Part shown: positions 22,565-33,424 of the stretch, piece after piece | Layout of the letters: the number at the start of each line of letters is the position of its first letter | How positions within the stretch are numbered: the stretch's first letter is position 1 | DNA from: Polytrichum commune | Lineage: Eukaryota; Streptophyta; Polytrichopsida; Polytrichales; Polytrichaceae | Reading direction: 5' to 3' | DNA length: 60,000 nt | Assembly (NCBI GenBank): GCA_950295325.1 | Contig: OX485806.1 | Coordinates: forward strand, 46,745,169 to 46,805,168 | Program-made: the position numbers and the translations under genes | The notes under the pieces: model-generated | The model's input: the letters and a program-made list of their open reading frames with translations, nothing else | Told to the model about the DNA's origin: nothing | Database searches by the model: none

Positions 22565-23533
22565 TGTCGCGCACCTCTCCATGAGGAGTGCCCGAAACAC
22601 CATGGGCACAAGGGGGACCCCGGAGTGACACCCGGGACTTGTGGCGCCGTTGGTGAGAGGGCCCAAGTGATCCTAGTGTGGGTGAGGGCCCCGGGCGTTG
22701 GGAACGCCTCCCACCCACGGAGACTAGGAGGCACAAGGGTAAGGCCATGAGCTATGCGTAGCTCATGGCGTGGTGATTCTAGAAAGCTCAAGAACACCTC
22801 AATCGGAGGTGTGAGCTAGGAGTTATGGCCATTTGAGTGGGGCGCTGTCCCGGGACAGCGCCCTGGTACAGCAGTGCCTGGGAGTGATTCCCGGGACTGC
22901 CAAGGTTCAAACAAGCATAACTTCCTCAAGACTTGCCCAAATGGGGCAAGTGATGAGTTCATCGGCATCTACGTGAAGCGTAGATGACGATGGAGTGGTT
23001 ATTTGTTAGCAGCAGACATCATACAAGGAAGTTATGATGGTCTGAAGTTGCTCGGGGGGTTCTACGCCCAGCAGCTTAAGGAGAATGTCCACTTGGCCCC
23101 AACTCTTGGTAGAGAGACAAGAGGTTGGTTGACGGTGGGATAGGGGCCTTGCATAAAGTCCTAGAGGCTTATATGGGTGAGGTGGTGTGGCCTCACCCCC
23201 CAAGGCTGAACGCCACAGCCTCCATGGGCATTGGCCCAATGTGAGGCAATGCCTAGTACGCTTCGGGTTGTTGTAGTGTTGCTCCAGCAACGCGATGATC
23301 AACATAGGATTGGACTTCCATGGATGGAAGTCCACATCCAAGAAATGGGTTACCGATTAAGGGGTGAGTCCCGAAAGTGAAGTAGGAGGGTTGGTTCCCT
23401 CCTAGGAACTATAAGGTCCGGGGTAGGAGGAGCTAACCATTCGCATGGCGGAATGCGAAGGGTTAGTACTCGTAACCTTTGCTAGAAAAGGAAATTGGCA
23501 AGATGGTTAAGGGGGCTAGCAAGGGTTGCGACA
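22565..23533 (+). mobile_element. Chromovirus 3' LTR
   Basis: It begins TGTCGCGCACC and ends GGGTTGCGACA (969 bp) and is nearly identical over long stretches to the solo LTR at 34856-35831. It contains a perfect 22-bp palindrome (22841-22862, arm GGCGCTGTCCC) and a 10-bp-arm stem GGACTTCCAT. The left partner LTR is missing, so no target duplication can be checked. Confidence 0.9.
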
Positions 23534-23963
23534 GGGAAGGACGAATTGCTGAAGGTATGGCATTCTTCAAAGTGAATTCATTAAATTAATTTAGGAAAGA
23601 TTTTTGTAACTGTGTTTGTCGTTATCCATTGGAGAGGGTAATTCCTTAGTTGTGTTATTGTGCGAGGACAAGAGGGTAAAGCCTCGGCCCTCACCATAGT
23701 GCACGGCGAAGGTCGACCCCTCACAATTGGTATTGTGGTGAGTGTCAGTTGGAGGAAAGGTTTTAGAGGTGATGCTCTAGCCCAACCAAAAATTGACATG
23801 AACATGCCTATCCCATGTTTGGGATTTTTCATTTAAGTGGGCTTGCAGGTTCTCTTCCTCACCTCCTCAATTTTAAACCACATCAAAAAAAGTGAAAACA
23901 TTAATGAGTGAAGGTAATGAGGGGTATGTGTGGTCAAGTGAGGGTTGATCGATTCTTTGGGGA
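23534..23963 (+). mobile_element. Probable 5' LTR remnant and leader of the downstream Ty3/gypsy element
   Basis: Sequence to the right of the chromovirus LTR looks like the end of another LTR: CGACCCCTCACA at 23714-23725, followed by ATTGGTATTGTGGTG. That resembles a decayed methionine-tRNA primer-binding site (TGGTATCAGAGC type). The gag ORF starts 238 bp downstream. The chromovirus probably inserted into this LTR. I could not find a matching 3' LTR. Confidence 0.4.
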
Positions 23964-26327
23964 ATGCAAGGTAAAATTCGATCTAAAAAACCAAGGTTGG
24001 AATTAGGAGTAGATAAATTTACACGTAGAAAGAGATCATCTAGGATCACTGAGGTTGTGGAGAAAGTTGGAGTTAGATTAGAAAGCTGCTTGAATGTGGA
24101 GCCTAGTGTTAGTCCGTTGTTAGGAATAATAGAGGAAGAGGCTCAGTTTGAGGGTGAAGATATTTTTTCTAAGTTGGGCGTCGAGATACCATCAAAGATT
24201 GATACACCCAGGGAAGGCATTTCAATAGGAATTGATAGGGATATAGGGGGGGATCCACCAGTCACCATGGCACAGCAAGGAGATGGAGACGGGCCCATAC
24301 CTCGGGTGGAGCCCATTGATCCATTGGTTCGGCCGAGGGGTCTGCCAATTGTGGTTCCACAAGGCTTAGCGGCGGTGGACATGCCATCCCACCTCCCTAA
24401 GTTTTATGGAACTAAAAATGAGGATCCATCTAGGCATATGGAGAGGTACATTGAGAGGTTGGCTAGTTCTCTTGTGACCAATCAGGGATATTGGTTGGTT
24501 TGGTTCCTGACCACTTTAGAGGGTGAGGCTTACGAGTGGTATAGAGACCATGCCGAGGGACATTTTAGAGACTGGGAGCAATTGCAGAGGGAGTTTCTCA
24601 ACAAGTTTAGGCCACAGGTTGGCCAAAGTACGGCTTTGAAAGCATTGGCTTCATTGAAGCAAGGTAGGGAAGAGGAGATTTCGGCTTACATTAGGAGGTT
24701 TGATTTAGTGTGTACGCGATTTGTGGGCACCATACTCAATGATGACACATTAAAAAAATTCTTCATTCAAGGTTTTTTTAAGTCGGGAACAATTAGGGGT
24801 GTTTTTGAGAGGAGTCCTCAAACTTTGGCGGATGCCAAGAGAGCGGCTAGAGAGATGGAAAAGTTGGATAGGGATCATGAGAGATTGTGGAGAAGGGATG
24901 ATGAATTAATTCCTATTCGGCTGAGAATGGTGGAGGGAGAGCAAGGTAAATATGGAAGTCAAACTCCATACGCTCTCATGAACGCACGACCACGTCCTTT
25001 AGCGGTTAGAGAGCCGGCACCACTGTTAGCATTACCGGCCCCTAGAGTGGATCCTCATCTAGAGGAAGTGGAGAAAAGGTTGGGTGCTAGTCAGTTGGGA
25101 TTTCAGGAGGCCATGATTAAGCAAATGCAAAGCCTTACGAATAAGATGTCATTGATGGTAAGGAACCAACAACCGGGTCCTCCTCCTCAAGTTGAGTCGG
25201 GTAGGCATGCCTCAAGATTGTGGTGTGTTCAGTGTGGCCAACCTGGTCACACTTGTCAGTTTTATAAGAATGGACAAAACCGGGATCAAAGTATGAGCGG
25301 TGGTCCACCTCCACAAAACCAAAGAGATCAAAGACAAATTCAGTATGGATAGGGTAACAATAGAGGACCTCCTCCTAGAGGACAAGGTGGTCAAAATGTG
25401 GAGAGGAAGGAATTTTATCTTTTTTGTGGGCGATGACATGCACAAGGTCAATGTTGGTTCGAGGGACAAGGTTATGGTTGTAGTAATTGTGGTGAGAACC
25501 ATCCTTCGGACGAGTGTCATCAACCGGATAAGATTATTAGCATGCCCAACCCGGTGGCCAATCCACAACAACAAGCTAGAGACAATATGAGGGGAGCGAG
25601 GCCACAAGGTGGGCCACCGAATGAGCTTAGGCCACCGAATTTGTATTATGACCATGGGAATGCGAGGCAAAATTTTCATCCTCTATCGGGATTGCAAACG
25701 ACAAACGGATACATTCCGTTTCAGAATAGGCAAGGGCCCCAGAGAATTTCAACAATCGAGCAAGCTCCTCCCATGGATCCAGGTCCGTCGAATTCTCAGG
25801 ATGTCAGGTTCATGGAGGGTGTAGTGGAGCCACATCCTGATGAGTCTATTCCTTTTCAAATGGGTGTTGGTGAGGAACAAGGTCAATGGCCTCCACACAC
25901 CAATGCCATCACCTACGAGTTGAGGAGTTTATGTAGTGAGGTTAGTCATGAGGCGCCGACATTGGTGGTCACCACTAGAGCTTTGAGAAGAAGTCTTCCA
26001 CGAGAGAAGGACGTGGAGCCACAAGAGGAGGATTCTTCGGGAGAGGCTCCCGAGTTGTTGGATTTAGAGGGAGCAGCTATGACAGCTAGAAGAGCCACTG
26101 AGGCACTAGAGAGGGAGAATGTAATTCTCCAACATATGGAGAGGCCTAATGTCATTCATGATTTAGAGGGTAGTGAGATGGGAGAATGGGAAGGACCGGG
26201 AATTCCTTTAGATAAATTTGATGGTGTTGGCAATGTCAAGGGGAAGAAGTCTCATGGTTATGTTTTATGGGCCGATCTAAGCTCACTTAAGGCCGACATT
26301 ACCTTTGGACATTTGTTGGAGATATGA
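23964..26327 (+). pseudogene. Ty3/gypsy gag (capsid and nucleocapsid), degenerate
   Basis: An open frame of 462 codons runs to a TAG at 25350. The same frame then continues through a TGA near 25437 to a TGA at 26325. Residues about 140-320 match the retrotransposon gag core (FYGTKNEDPSRHMERY, GEAYEWYRDHAEGHFRDWEQ, REFLNKFRPQVGQSTALKAL). A zinc knuckle CVQCGQPGHTCQFY near residue 430 has its last Cys replaced by Tyr. A second Cys-rich motif (CSNCGENHPSDEC) lies after the second stop. Gag would form the virus-like particle that packages element RNA. The start is the first ATG after the leader. At least two internal stops make it a pseudogene. Confidence 0.85.
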
Positions 26328-26472
26328 CCCATGGCTCGTAAAACTCTCAAGGAAGGGATCCCGATGAATAGGAGGACTAGGAAGGTGAAGACTAAGGTGG
26401 CCGCTAGAATTCAATTGGAAGGAGGAGGATGTGATGTCAAGGCAATTGAAATTGAAGTTATGATGGTGGAAG

Positions 26473-26760
26473 GTGGTTCCCAATGTGTTAGTGGATGGAG
26501 GTAATGGTCTAAATATCTTACCGGAGCACACCATGAAGAGGTTGGGTCTTAGTCTTACGGGTCCATCACCTTTTATCATCAATATGGCGAATCAAACTCC
26601 GGCTGTGCCCTTGGGAATGATTAAGGATTGTAGGATTAGCACCGGAGGGGAAGAATATGTAGTCATTTTTCATGTCATCAAGATGCACTCCAACAACGAT
26701 ACATTTCCTATTTTGTTAGGTAGACCGTGGTTGAGGATGTCAGAGGCTATGGTGGAATAG
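26473..26760 (+). pseudogene. Ty3/gypsy aspartic protease fragment
   Basis: Shifted by one base relative to gag, this frame encodes VLVDGGNGLNILP, corresponding to the D-[ST]-G active-site loop (here DGG). After about 65 residues comes the flap and C-terminal hydrophobic motif FPILLGRPWL, typical of gypsy proteases. It would cleave the gag-pol polyprotein. The frame ends at TAG 26758-26760. Homologous acidic sequence continues beyond, so the stop is a lesion. Confidence 0.8.
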
Positions 26761-27443
26761 AGAGGAGCCAAACCTTCCATTACTTATAGTCCTAAGGATA
26801 ATAGGGTTAAGGTTTCCATAGGGTCATTAGGTGGTTGGGTGACGAAGGAGATATCTTCATCCTCAAAGGATGAAATTGATGATAAGGGAGATGACATGGA
26901 TCTTGAGACATTGGTAGGAGTGGTCCACCCGGATGGTCATGGAAGGTCATAGGTTCAGGATCAGGTGGTTTAGGTCCTAGTTTCTATCATTATGGGGATG
27001 ATGGGGAGTATGTAGAGTGGTTGAGGAATTATCCGGAGTCGGAGTTTGATGTGATGGTGACGTCTCACCATGCATATTTGAACAATGAGATTATTACTTC
27101 TAGGGATGAGGAATACTCCTTGTTGGAGCCATGTGAAGTGCTCACCGAGGAGAAGTGGATTTTAGGAGGATTGACATCTTGGGTAGATGGTATGAAAGAG
27201 AGTGACGTTAGTTTAGTTCATGTGGATGGGACTCAGGATGAGGAGGCTATTATGGAAGCTGAGTAGTTGGAGGAGCCACTCTACTTCAAGACTACATCGA
27301 CGGGGATAATGGTTGGACAGGATGTGAAAGATTATCCTAAGGTTCCACCGGATTGGTATAGGAACAAAGATGAACAAATTCATTTGTTGGAAGCGGATTG
27401 GAAATATGTGGATGTGACAACAAATAATGAGAAGGTTAGATAA
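26761..27443 (+). pseudogene. Protease-RT linker of the Ty3/gypsy element
   Basis: The coding trace continues after the protease (SITYSPKDNRVKVSIGSLGG), passes a stop and a frameshift, and resumes at 27021 (MRNYPESEFDVMVTSHHAYL). It runs through TAG at 27264 to YPKVPPDWYRNKDEQIHLLE and another stop at 27441. The linker is acidic with no enzymatic motif, as expected between protease and RT. Confidence 0.7.
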
Positions 27444-28541
27444 ATGAAGATGGGGTCTAAATTGGACGAGAAGGAAATAAAAGAATATAGCGAGTTGGTG
27501 CATGAATTTAGTGACACCTTTGCTTGGTCGTATGATGAGCTTAAAAGGATTCCTAGGGAGATGGTGGAGCAGCGCATTCCTTTGATTCCGGGTGTTAGGC
27601 CGATTAGACAAAAGGAGAAAAGGATGAACCCACAATTACAATTGTTGGTTAAGGCGGAATTAGAGAGATTATTGAAGGCCGGCTTTATTAAACCAGTGGA
27701 GATTACAGATTGGATCTCTCCGATGGTCTTGGTGAAGAAAAAAAATAGGAAGTTGAGGGTGTATGTGGATTATAGGAAATTAAATGCTTGCACACAAAAA
27801 TATCATTTTCCTCTACCATTCATCAGTCTCCTTTTAGTGGAGGTAGGAGGGCATATTCGCTATACGTTCATGGATGGTTATGCGGATTATAACCAAATCG
27901 CCATAGCATTACAAGATATTCACAAAATGGCCTTTACTACTCCGTGGGGTACGTTTGTATGGGTGGTCATGCCATTTGGTTTGTGTAATGCTCCGGCCAC
28001 GTTTCAGAGGCTCGTCATGTATATCTTCACCGACTTGTTATACAAATCTATGACAGTCTTCATCGACGATTTTAACACTCAGTCGAATTCTAGTCAACAT
28101 ATAGGATGTGTGCGAGAGGCTTTGGTTAGGTGTAGACAGATGAGGCTAGTTTTGAACCCGGATAAGACATTCTTGGGTGTTCAAAAGGGAGTCCTATTGG
28201 GTTATGTGATGAGTGAGAAGGGGAGAGAACCGGATCTCGACAAGATCACAGTGATAGATGAGTTGCCTACTCCTACGAACGCGAAGGGTATAGCCAAGTT
28301 GTTAGGACATGTGGGTTGGTATAGAGAGTTGATTCCTAATTTTTCTAAGATAGTAGTTCCCATTACTCAGTTGCTTAAGAAGGATTGTAGGTTTGAGTGG
28401 ACAGAGGCTTGCCAAAGGGCATTCGAGGAATTGAGGGATAAATTGAGCACCTATCCGGTGTTGGTGCCACCGGACTGGGGAAAACCTTTTCATGTGTTTT
28501 GTGATGCTAGCTCAGTAGCTGTAGGTAGTGCATTATGTTAG
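27444..28541 (+). pseudogene. Ty3/gypsy reverse transcriptase and start of RNase H
   Basis: Reading is open for 365 codons. Typical gypsy RT motifs appear in order: PLIPGVRPIRQKEKRMNP, GFIKPVEITDWISPMVLVKK, LRVYVDYRKLNACT, FMDGYADYNQIAI, MPFGLCNAPATFQRL, catalytic VFIDDF (the YxDD box, with Phe for Tyr), LGHVGWYRELIPNFS and the RNase H entry FHVFCDASSVAVGSALC. It then meets TAG at 28539-28541, where related elements read Gln. The enzyme would copy element RNA to DNA. The catalytic Asp pair is kept, but the ORF lies in a broken polyprotein. Confidence 0.9.
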
Positions 28542-30200
28542 GCGACGGGAGAAAAAGAGAAAGATCAACCTGTGGCTTATGCGAGTCGACAGTTGACACC
28601 GGCCGAGAGAAATTATTCCACCATGAAGAGGGAGTGCTTAGCCATGGTCTTCTCGGTCAAGAAATTTCGCCATTACCTTATGTGTAATCCAGTAGTTTTC
28701 TTTGTCGATCACATGGCGATCAAGTTCTTGGTCAACAAGGCGGAGTTGAGTGGAAGGTTGGCTAGATGGGTGCTACAATTGGAGGAGTTCGACTACACGG
28801 TTGAGTATAAACCTGGACATATGCACCTGCAAGTTGAGCATTTGTCAAGATTGTGTGATGAGGTGGGAGACAATCCAGTGGACGAAAGTTTGAGAGACGA
28901 CAACCTGTTTTTGGTCACGGCTAGGGCGGATTGGTATTCGGGCATTGTAGAGTTTCTTACCACCCAACAGTTGACTGGAGATAGAACGAAGGAAGTAAGG
29001 CAAAAGGTTAGAGTGAATAGTCGGCATTATACGGTTATAGGTTATAGATTATTTAGGAGGGGAATAGATGGGATCTTACGACGATGTGTGTCGGAGGTCG
29101 AGGCCCCCTCGATATTATCAGCTTACCATGATAGTGCATGTGGTGGGTATTTCTCAGGATTGCTTACGGGACAAAAAGTGCTTAAAGCAAGTTACTTTTG
29201 GCCGGACTTGTTCAAAGATGCTAAAGAATATGTTAGGAAGTGTGATGCTTGTCAAAGGTATGCGAGGAACGACCTCCGCATGGAGATGCCTCTTCACATA
29301 TCCTTACCTTTAGTTCCCTTTGAGAAATGGGAAATTGATTATATTAGTGAGGTTCATCCCCATTCTTCTAAAGGTATGGCTTACATTGTAGTAGCCACCG
29401 AGTACTTGACTAAGTGGACGGAAGTAAAGGCGGTGAAGACGAATACGGCCGCCCACACCGCCACACTCATGTATGAGAACATCATCTCGAGATTCGGGTG
29501 TCCTAAGATTTTGGTCAGCGATCGAGGCACCCACTTCTTGAATGAGATGTTCCAAGACTTGACAGCTAGATTTAAGATAGACCATAGGAAAACTACTCCT
29601 TATCATCCGCAGACCAATGGTCAAATGGAGTGTGTTAACGGAACCTTGGTGAGCATCTTTCGCAAGACAGTGTTAGATTCGAAGATGGATTGGGACGTCA
29701 AGTTAACAACGGCATTATGGGCTTACCGCACAACCTTCAAGGTGACGACACAAGCGACACCATTCTCTTTAGTGTATGGGTTGGAGGGCACACTACCAAT
29801 TGAATTCAAGGTTGAGTCACTACGAGTGGCGGTGCAGTCACGTCTCACAGATAGTCATTCCTTGGGAAATCGGTTGACAACCTTAGAGGAACTTGATAAG
29901 AAGAGAAAGAGAGCGGCTCAACATATCGAGGCCATCCAACGCCAAAGAAAGATCACCTTTGACAAACGACACAAAAAGAGGGCACTACGGCCAAGTATGA
30001 TGGTGATGATTCAAGATGCGAGGAAACTTGACTTTCCGGGTAAGTTTGATGAATGTGGATGGGGCCTTATCTTGTTAGAAAGACATTTCCTAACAATTCA
30101 CTGCAATTGGAGACACTCAATGGCGAGAGCTTCCCAACATGTACATCAAGAAGCAGGTGCAAACAATACAGGGCTTAAAGGCTTAAAGGCCGTTAGGTAG
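28542..30200 (+). pseudogene. Ty3/gypsy RNase H and integrase
   Basis: In the same frame as RT after the TAG. RNase H: MAYASRQLTPAERNYSTMKR, VFFVDHMAIKFLVNKAELSG. Integrase: zinc-binding H...CDACQRYAR region near 29250, then the DDE core with Asp in KWEIDYIS, Asp in LVSDRGTHF and Glu in TNGQMECVNG, spaced D-35 residues-E. The core is followed by WAYRTTFKVTTQATPFSLVY. The C-terminal part after about 30000 is divergent and ends at TAG 30198. No chromodomain is visible, so this is a different family from the chromovirus LTRs around it. Confidence 0.9.
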
Positions 30201-31169
30201 ATTGGGTTTCACTGGAATCTCAGATCGGCAGCAGGGGAGGCCTCTGTTTCGGCGAGTGTGGAGACTTCGGCTCTCTTTTGGGTTGTGAAATGAAAAGCAG
30301 AGGCGGAGGAAGGGATGGCGGCTGAGCCCAAGAAGGCTTCACCGATTTGTAAGTGGGGAGGAATGCCGAGGTGAGGATGGGTTTTCTTGAGAATGGAAGG
30401 TTCGGTGTTGGTTTTACTGGGAAAGGAAGCTGCGACTCTCTTCCTTGCGACGGAGCTGGGATCCAACAACCATTTTTCGCAGCTCAACAGGAGGTTTGGG
30501 ACTATAATGGCTACTAGGAAGGGACGTGCTGGAATGAAGAGGAAAAAGGGGGCTAAACAATGAGACAGATTGCCAAGTCTGACTCTGATTTTAACTTGGT
30601 TTCAGAAGTGAATCGAATTCAATACTGTGGTAATGTAACTGTGCGATTCCAGCAACCTAGAGGTGGGTTCGGAATGAGATTGTCACAAGGGTGAGAAGGA
30701 GGTTTCACTGAAGGAGGGAAGGAGTAAATCGACAGCAGCTAATTGGGTAATAATCTCAAGTGCAGGTCAGTGGATTTCGGAGAAATCCAGTGCGTTTGCA
30801 GAGTGGCGAAGGGGGATGAATTGGGCAACCTGGTGAGGATTCGGAAGCTACCTAGGCTGCAGAAGGAGGGTTCTACCTCGGAAAGAGAGTGAGGAATGAT
30901 CAGTGAATGGCCAATGAGGGAAGAAATCGAGGGCAGACAAAGGCTGAAATGGTGACAAGCTGCTGGATGCAGTGAAGGGGATCGTAGGAGAGAGCGTATG
31001 GGTACTGTAACTCGAGGTAAGTCACTGGCTGCCGTGAAGGGGCCATCTGTCGCAGTGAAGGGCATTGACGGGAGCATGACGGGCAAATGACGGGCTTACA
31101 TTGATAGTGGACAACGTTGATTCCCGGGCCCATTTCCGAGACTGAAGTTTAGCAATTAGGTTGTAGCTA
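30201..31169. other. Unassigned GC-moderate block after the gypsy element
   Basis: This should hold the polypurine tract and 3' LTR of the preceding element. I cannot match it to the putative 5' LTR remnant at 23534-23725. Purine-rich strings occur (for example GAGGAAAAAGGGGGC near 30539), and the minus strand is open in several frames without recognisable domains. It ends at a TCCGGA-family fragment. Confidence 0.35.
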
Positions 31170-32096
31170 AGGAGAAAGGCAATGTTTACTAGGATGAATT
31201 CTATCACTCTCCGCTCTCTAAGGTTCTGGCAATTCCTGGGATGGAATCCGTCTTTCGGATCAGGATCCGTTCGGAATTTTCCTACATAAAAATTATCTCG
31301 GCGGCTAGCCCAACCCTCGCCCTTTCCTCTCGGAAATCCGTAAACCCCAGCCCATACCTCCGATGTCCATTTCTCTGGCTCCTGCCTCATTGTCCGAATC
31401 CACTGATTGCCTCTCTCGAATAGAAATTCCCGCAATGTGGCTTCCGCCCGGAGATTCCAGGGCTTGGCGAGTAATCCCTCGCAACCCATCCGACTAACTC
31501 TATGAGCTCCTTTAGTTCAGAATCTCTCTTTGGGGTGGCCGGCGATACAGGTTTCACGGGAATTGGGACATGCTCCCTCTCATCTTCCTGTCGTGCTTCC
31601 GGCATTTTGCTTCGCACCCTCAAACCTCCTAACAATCCCCAGCATCTTCCCTCCGGAATTCTATCCGCTAACCACTAAAGAATCCTAGCAAACCAACTGC
31701 TGATGACTCAAAAAAAACAGCTCACCACTCGTTCTTTCAACAATGCCGCTCGCGCAAATGGCTTGGAGAAGGGTGAAAATTCCCTTAAGTACTCTCTCCC
31801 TCTTCTTCTAACGGGTCTGGTTCCGTAACCGTTTCCTCCGCAACCGTTCGGGTTCCGGTGTAACCGTTTTCTGGACCGGGCCGTTTTTAAACGGTCTCCC
31901 CGGATTAAGTTCCGGTCCAGCCAAAGTATCCGTTCTAACCATTTTAACGTGTAAGGCGGATGCCTAGAACCTTATTTCGTAAAACAACTAACCTACCCTA
32001 GGAAACCCTACTTTGAGACTAGTACCAGGGTATTATCCGGATATTAATCCGGTTAGGAAGCCAATCCGGACTTCCGTGGATTTTTGGGCTCCCACA
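31170..32096 (-). mobile_element. TCCGGA-family fragment, divergent copy D
   Basis: The right end GGGCTCCCACA at 32096 matches the family terminus. On the minus strand the upstream AACCGTT-rich region is followed by a gag-like N-terminus in two frames: MPEARQEDEREHVPIPVKPV from about 31603, then MGCEGLLAKPWNLRAEATLR and DPKDGFHPRNCQNLRERRVI. A frameshift near 31490 and loss of everything after about residue 140 make it a pseudogene. Protein identity to copies A-C is clearly lower than among A-C, so it represents an older branch. Confidence 0.75.
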
Positions 32097-32765
32097 ATAA
32101 GTCTTGATTCGGTAATTTGATGGGTTATGGTTTGCAATCCATTTGGACGTCGCACATGGCTTCTATGTTGTATACATGGGAGTCGGGGTCATTGGTTCAA
32201 GGGAGGTATGGGGGGGGGCCTGGGGAGTTGATGAAGTTGGGGTTGGAGGTGGGAAAGGTCTTGAAGAGATTTAGGTCTGACATTTGTTATGGTTTTGGGA
32301 AGTGAGTTGTGGAGTTGTGTATGGTTTTAAAATTGTTCAAGGTGGAATTGGCAGTATGGGAAATCAAATATGTTTTTTTAGCCAAACATTAAGAATTTGC
32401 TTCATTTGGAATGACACGTGGTGGGGGAGTGGAGGCATGATTGAAATGTAAGTTTGGAAGATGTTTGGAGGTTGTTGAGTTTATTGGCTGTAAGGCGGGT
32501 GTGTCCATGGTATATGAGACCAAGGTGGCCAAAATTGTTGAGGACATCACGCATTTGGGATGCTACAGTGCGTCATTTTGATAAAGTTCAATGGTTCTTA
32601 GGGATTTGGACTATGGCATCCACCTAGAGAAAAAAAAACCATGTTCGTGCAATGTTTTTGGGTGTAAACCTAGACATGTTTAGAGGTTAGATCATTTCAT
32701 TCCACTGGGTATGAAAATGATGGATTCTTAGTATCACGTCCCTTAAAATATACTCATGTTTGAAG
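32097..32765. other. Unassigned sequence
   Basis: No recognisable gene or element. A 62-codon plus-strand ORF at 32117-32305 is Gly-rich by composition only. Confidence 0.4.
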
Positions 32766-33273
32766 TTTGTGGGTTTAAAAGATCTAACCATAGTTGATTT
32801 TTGAAGGATAAAACCATAATCTCATCCTTTAGGTGTGTTAGCAATAATATTAAGTGTGGATGATTGGCTATTGTGATATGCAATCTAAAGTTGTCACAAT
32901 TCAACTTTGATTCAAGAAATCCTCTATGGAATAATGATTAAGAATCATGTTCCCACGTAAAATTTAGGTGTTTTTTTTGGGCACTGCCAATGTCAACTAG
33001 ATTGCAAGATGAATTATTTTATAGATCTAATGTTCACATTGTAGCCATAGAGGATCATGAATGTTATTTTTTTCATGGTATCTGTCAATATCCACAAGAT
33101 CACCCATAAACATATCCAATTGTTGCTACAATTTCACCACAAAACAATGGAGAATGTTGAAACACAATACCATGTCACTCTATGTTGTTAGTTGTTTTCT
33201 AGTTTGGCCACAAAAGAAGGTTTGACAATCTCTCAAAACACTTGGAACTTTGGTCTTTTTGATATAGACAATA
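32766..33273. repeat. 500-bp dispersed repeat, inverted partner of 11621-12120
   Basis: The reverse complement of 11621-12120, beginning TTGTGGGTTTAAAAGATC and ending GATATAGACAATA. Sharp ends suggest two insertions of one element or a segmental copy. It has no terminal repeats and no coding potential. Confidence 0.85.
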
Positions 33274-33424
33274 GAGTTATCCTTTAACTCAAAGGAGTTT
33301 GGTAGGGAGTTTCTTACAAAACCTTCCATGTTTGGCAAGCTTGAGGTGCATGCGTCGGAGGTCGTGTGGAGGTTTGAACCAATAACATTCTACATGAGGG
33401 AATTGAGGGTCAAACTCATTTTAG

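Noticed and set aside
22389-22797. ORFs conserved between the chromovirus LTRs (also 34812-35088 and 39835-40084)
   Set aside because: Conservation simply reflects LTR homology. The ORFs are short, occur on both strands in several frames and show no domain.
22565-30200. Chromovirus LTR at 22565-23533 as the 5' LTR of the gypsy element at 23964-30200
   Set aside because: It is directly preceded by chromovirus integrase/chromodomain, noncoding region and polypurine tract, so it is a 3' LTR. No primer-binding site follows it at 23534, and the downstream pol shows no chromodomain.
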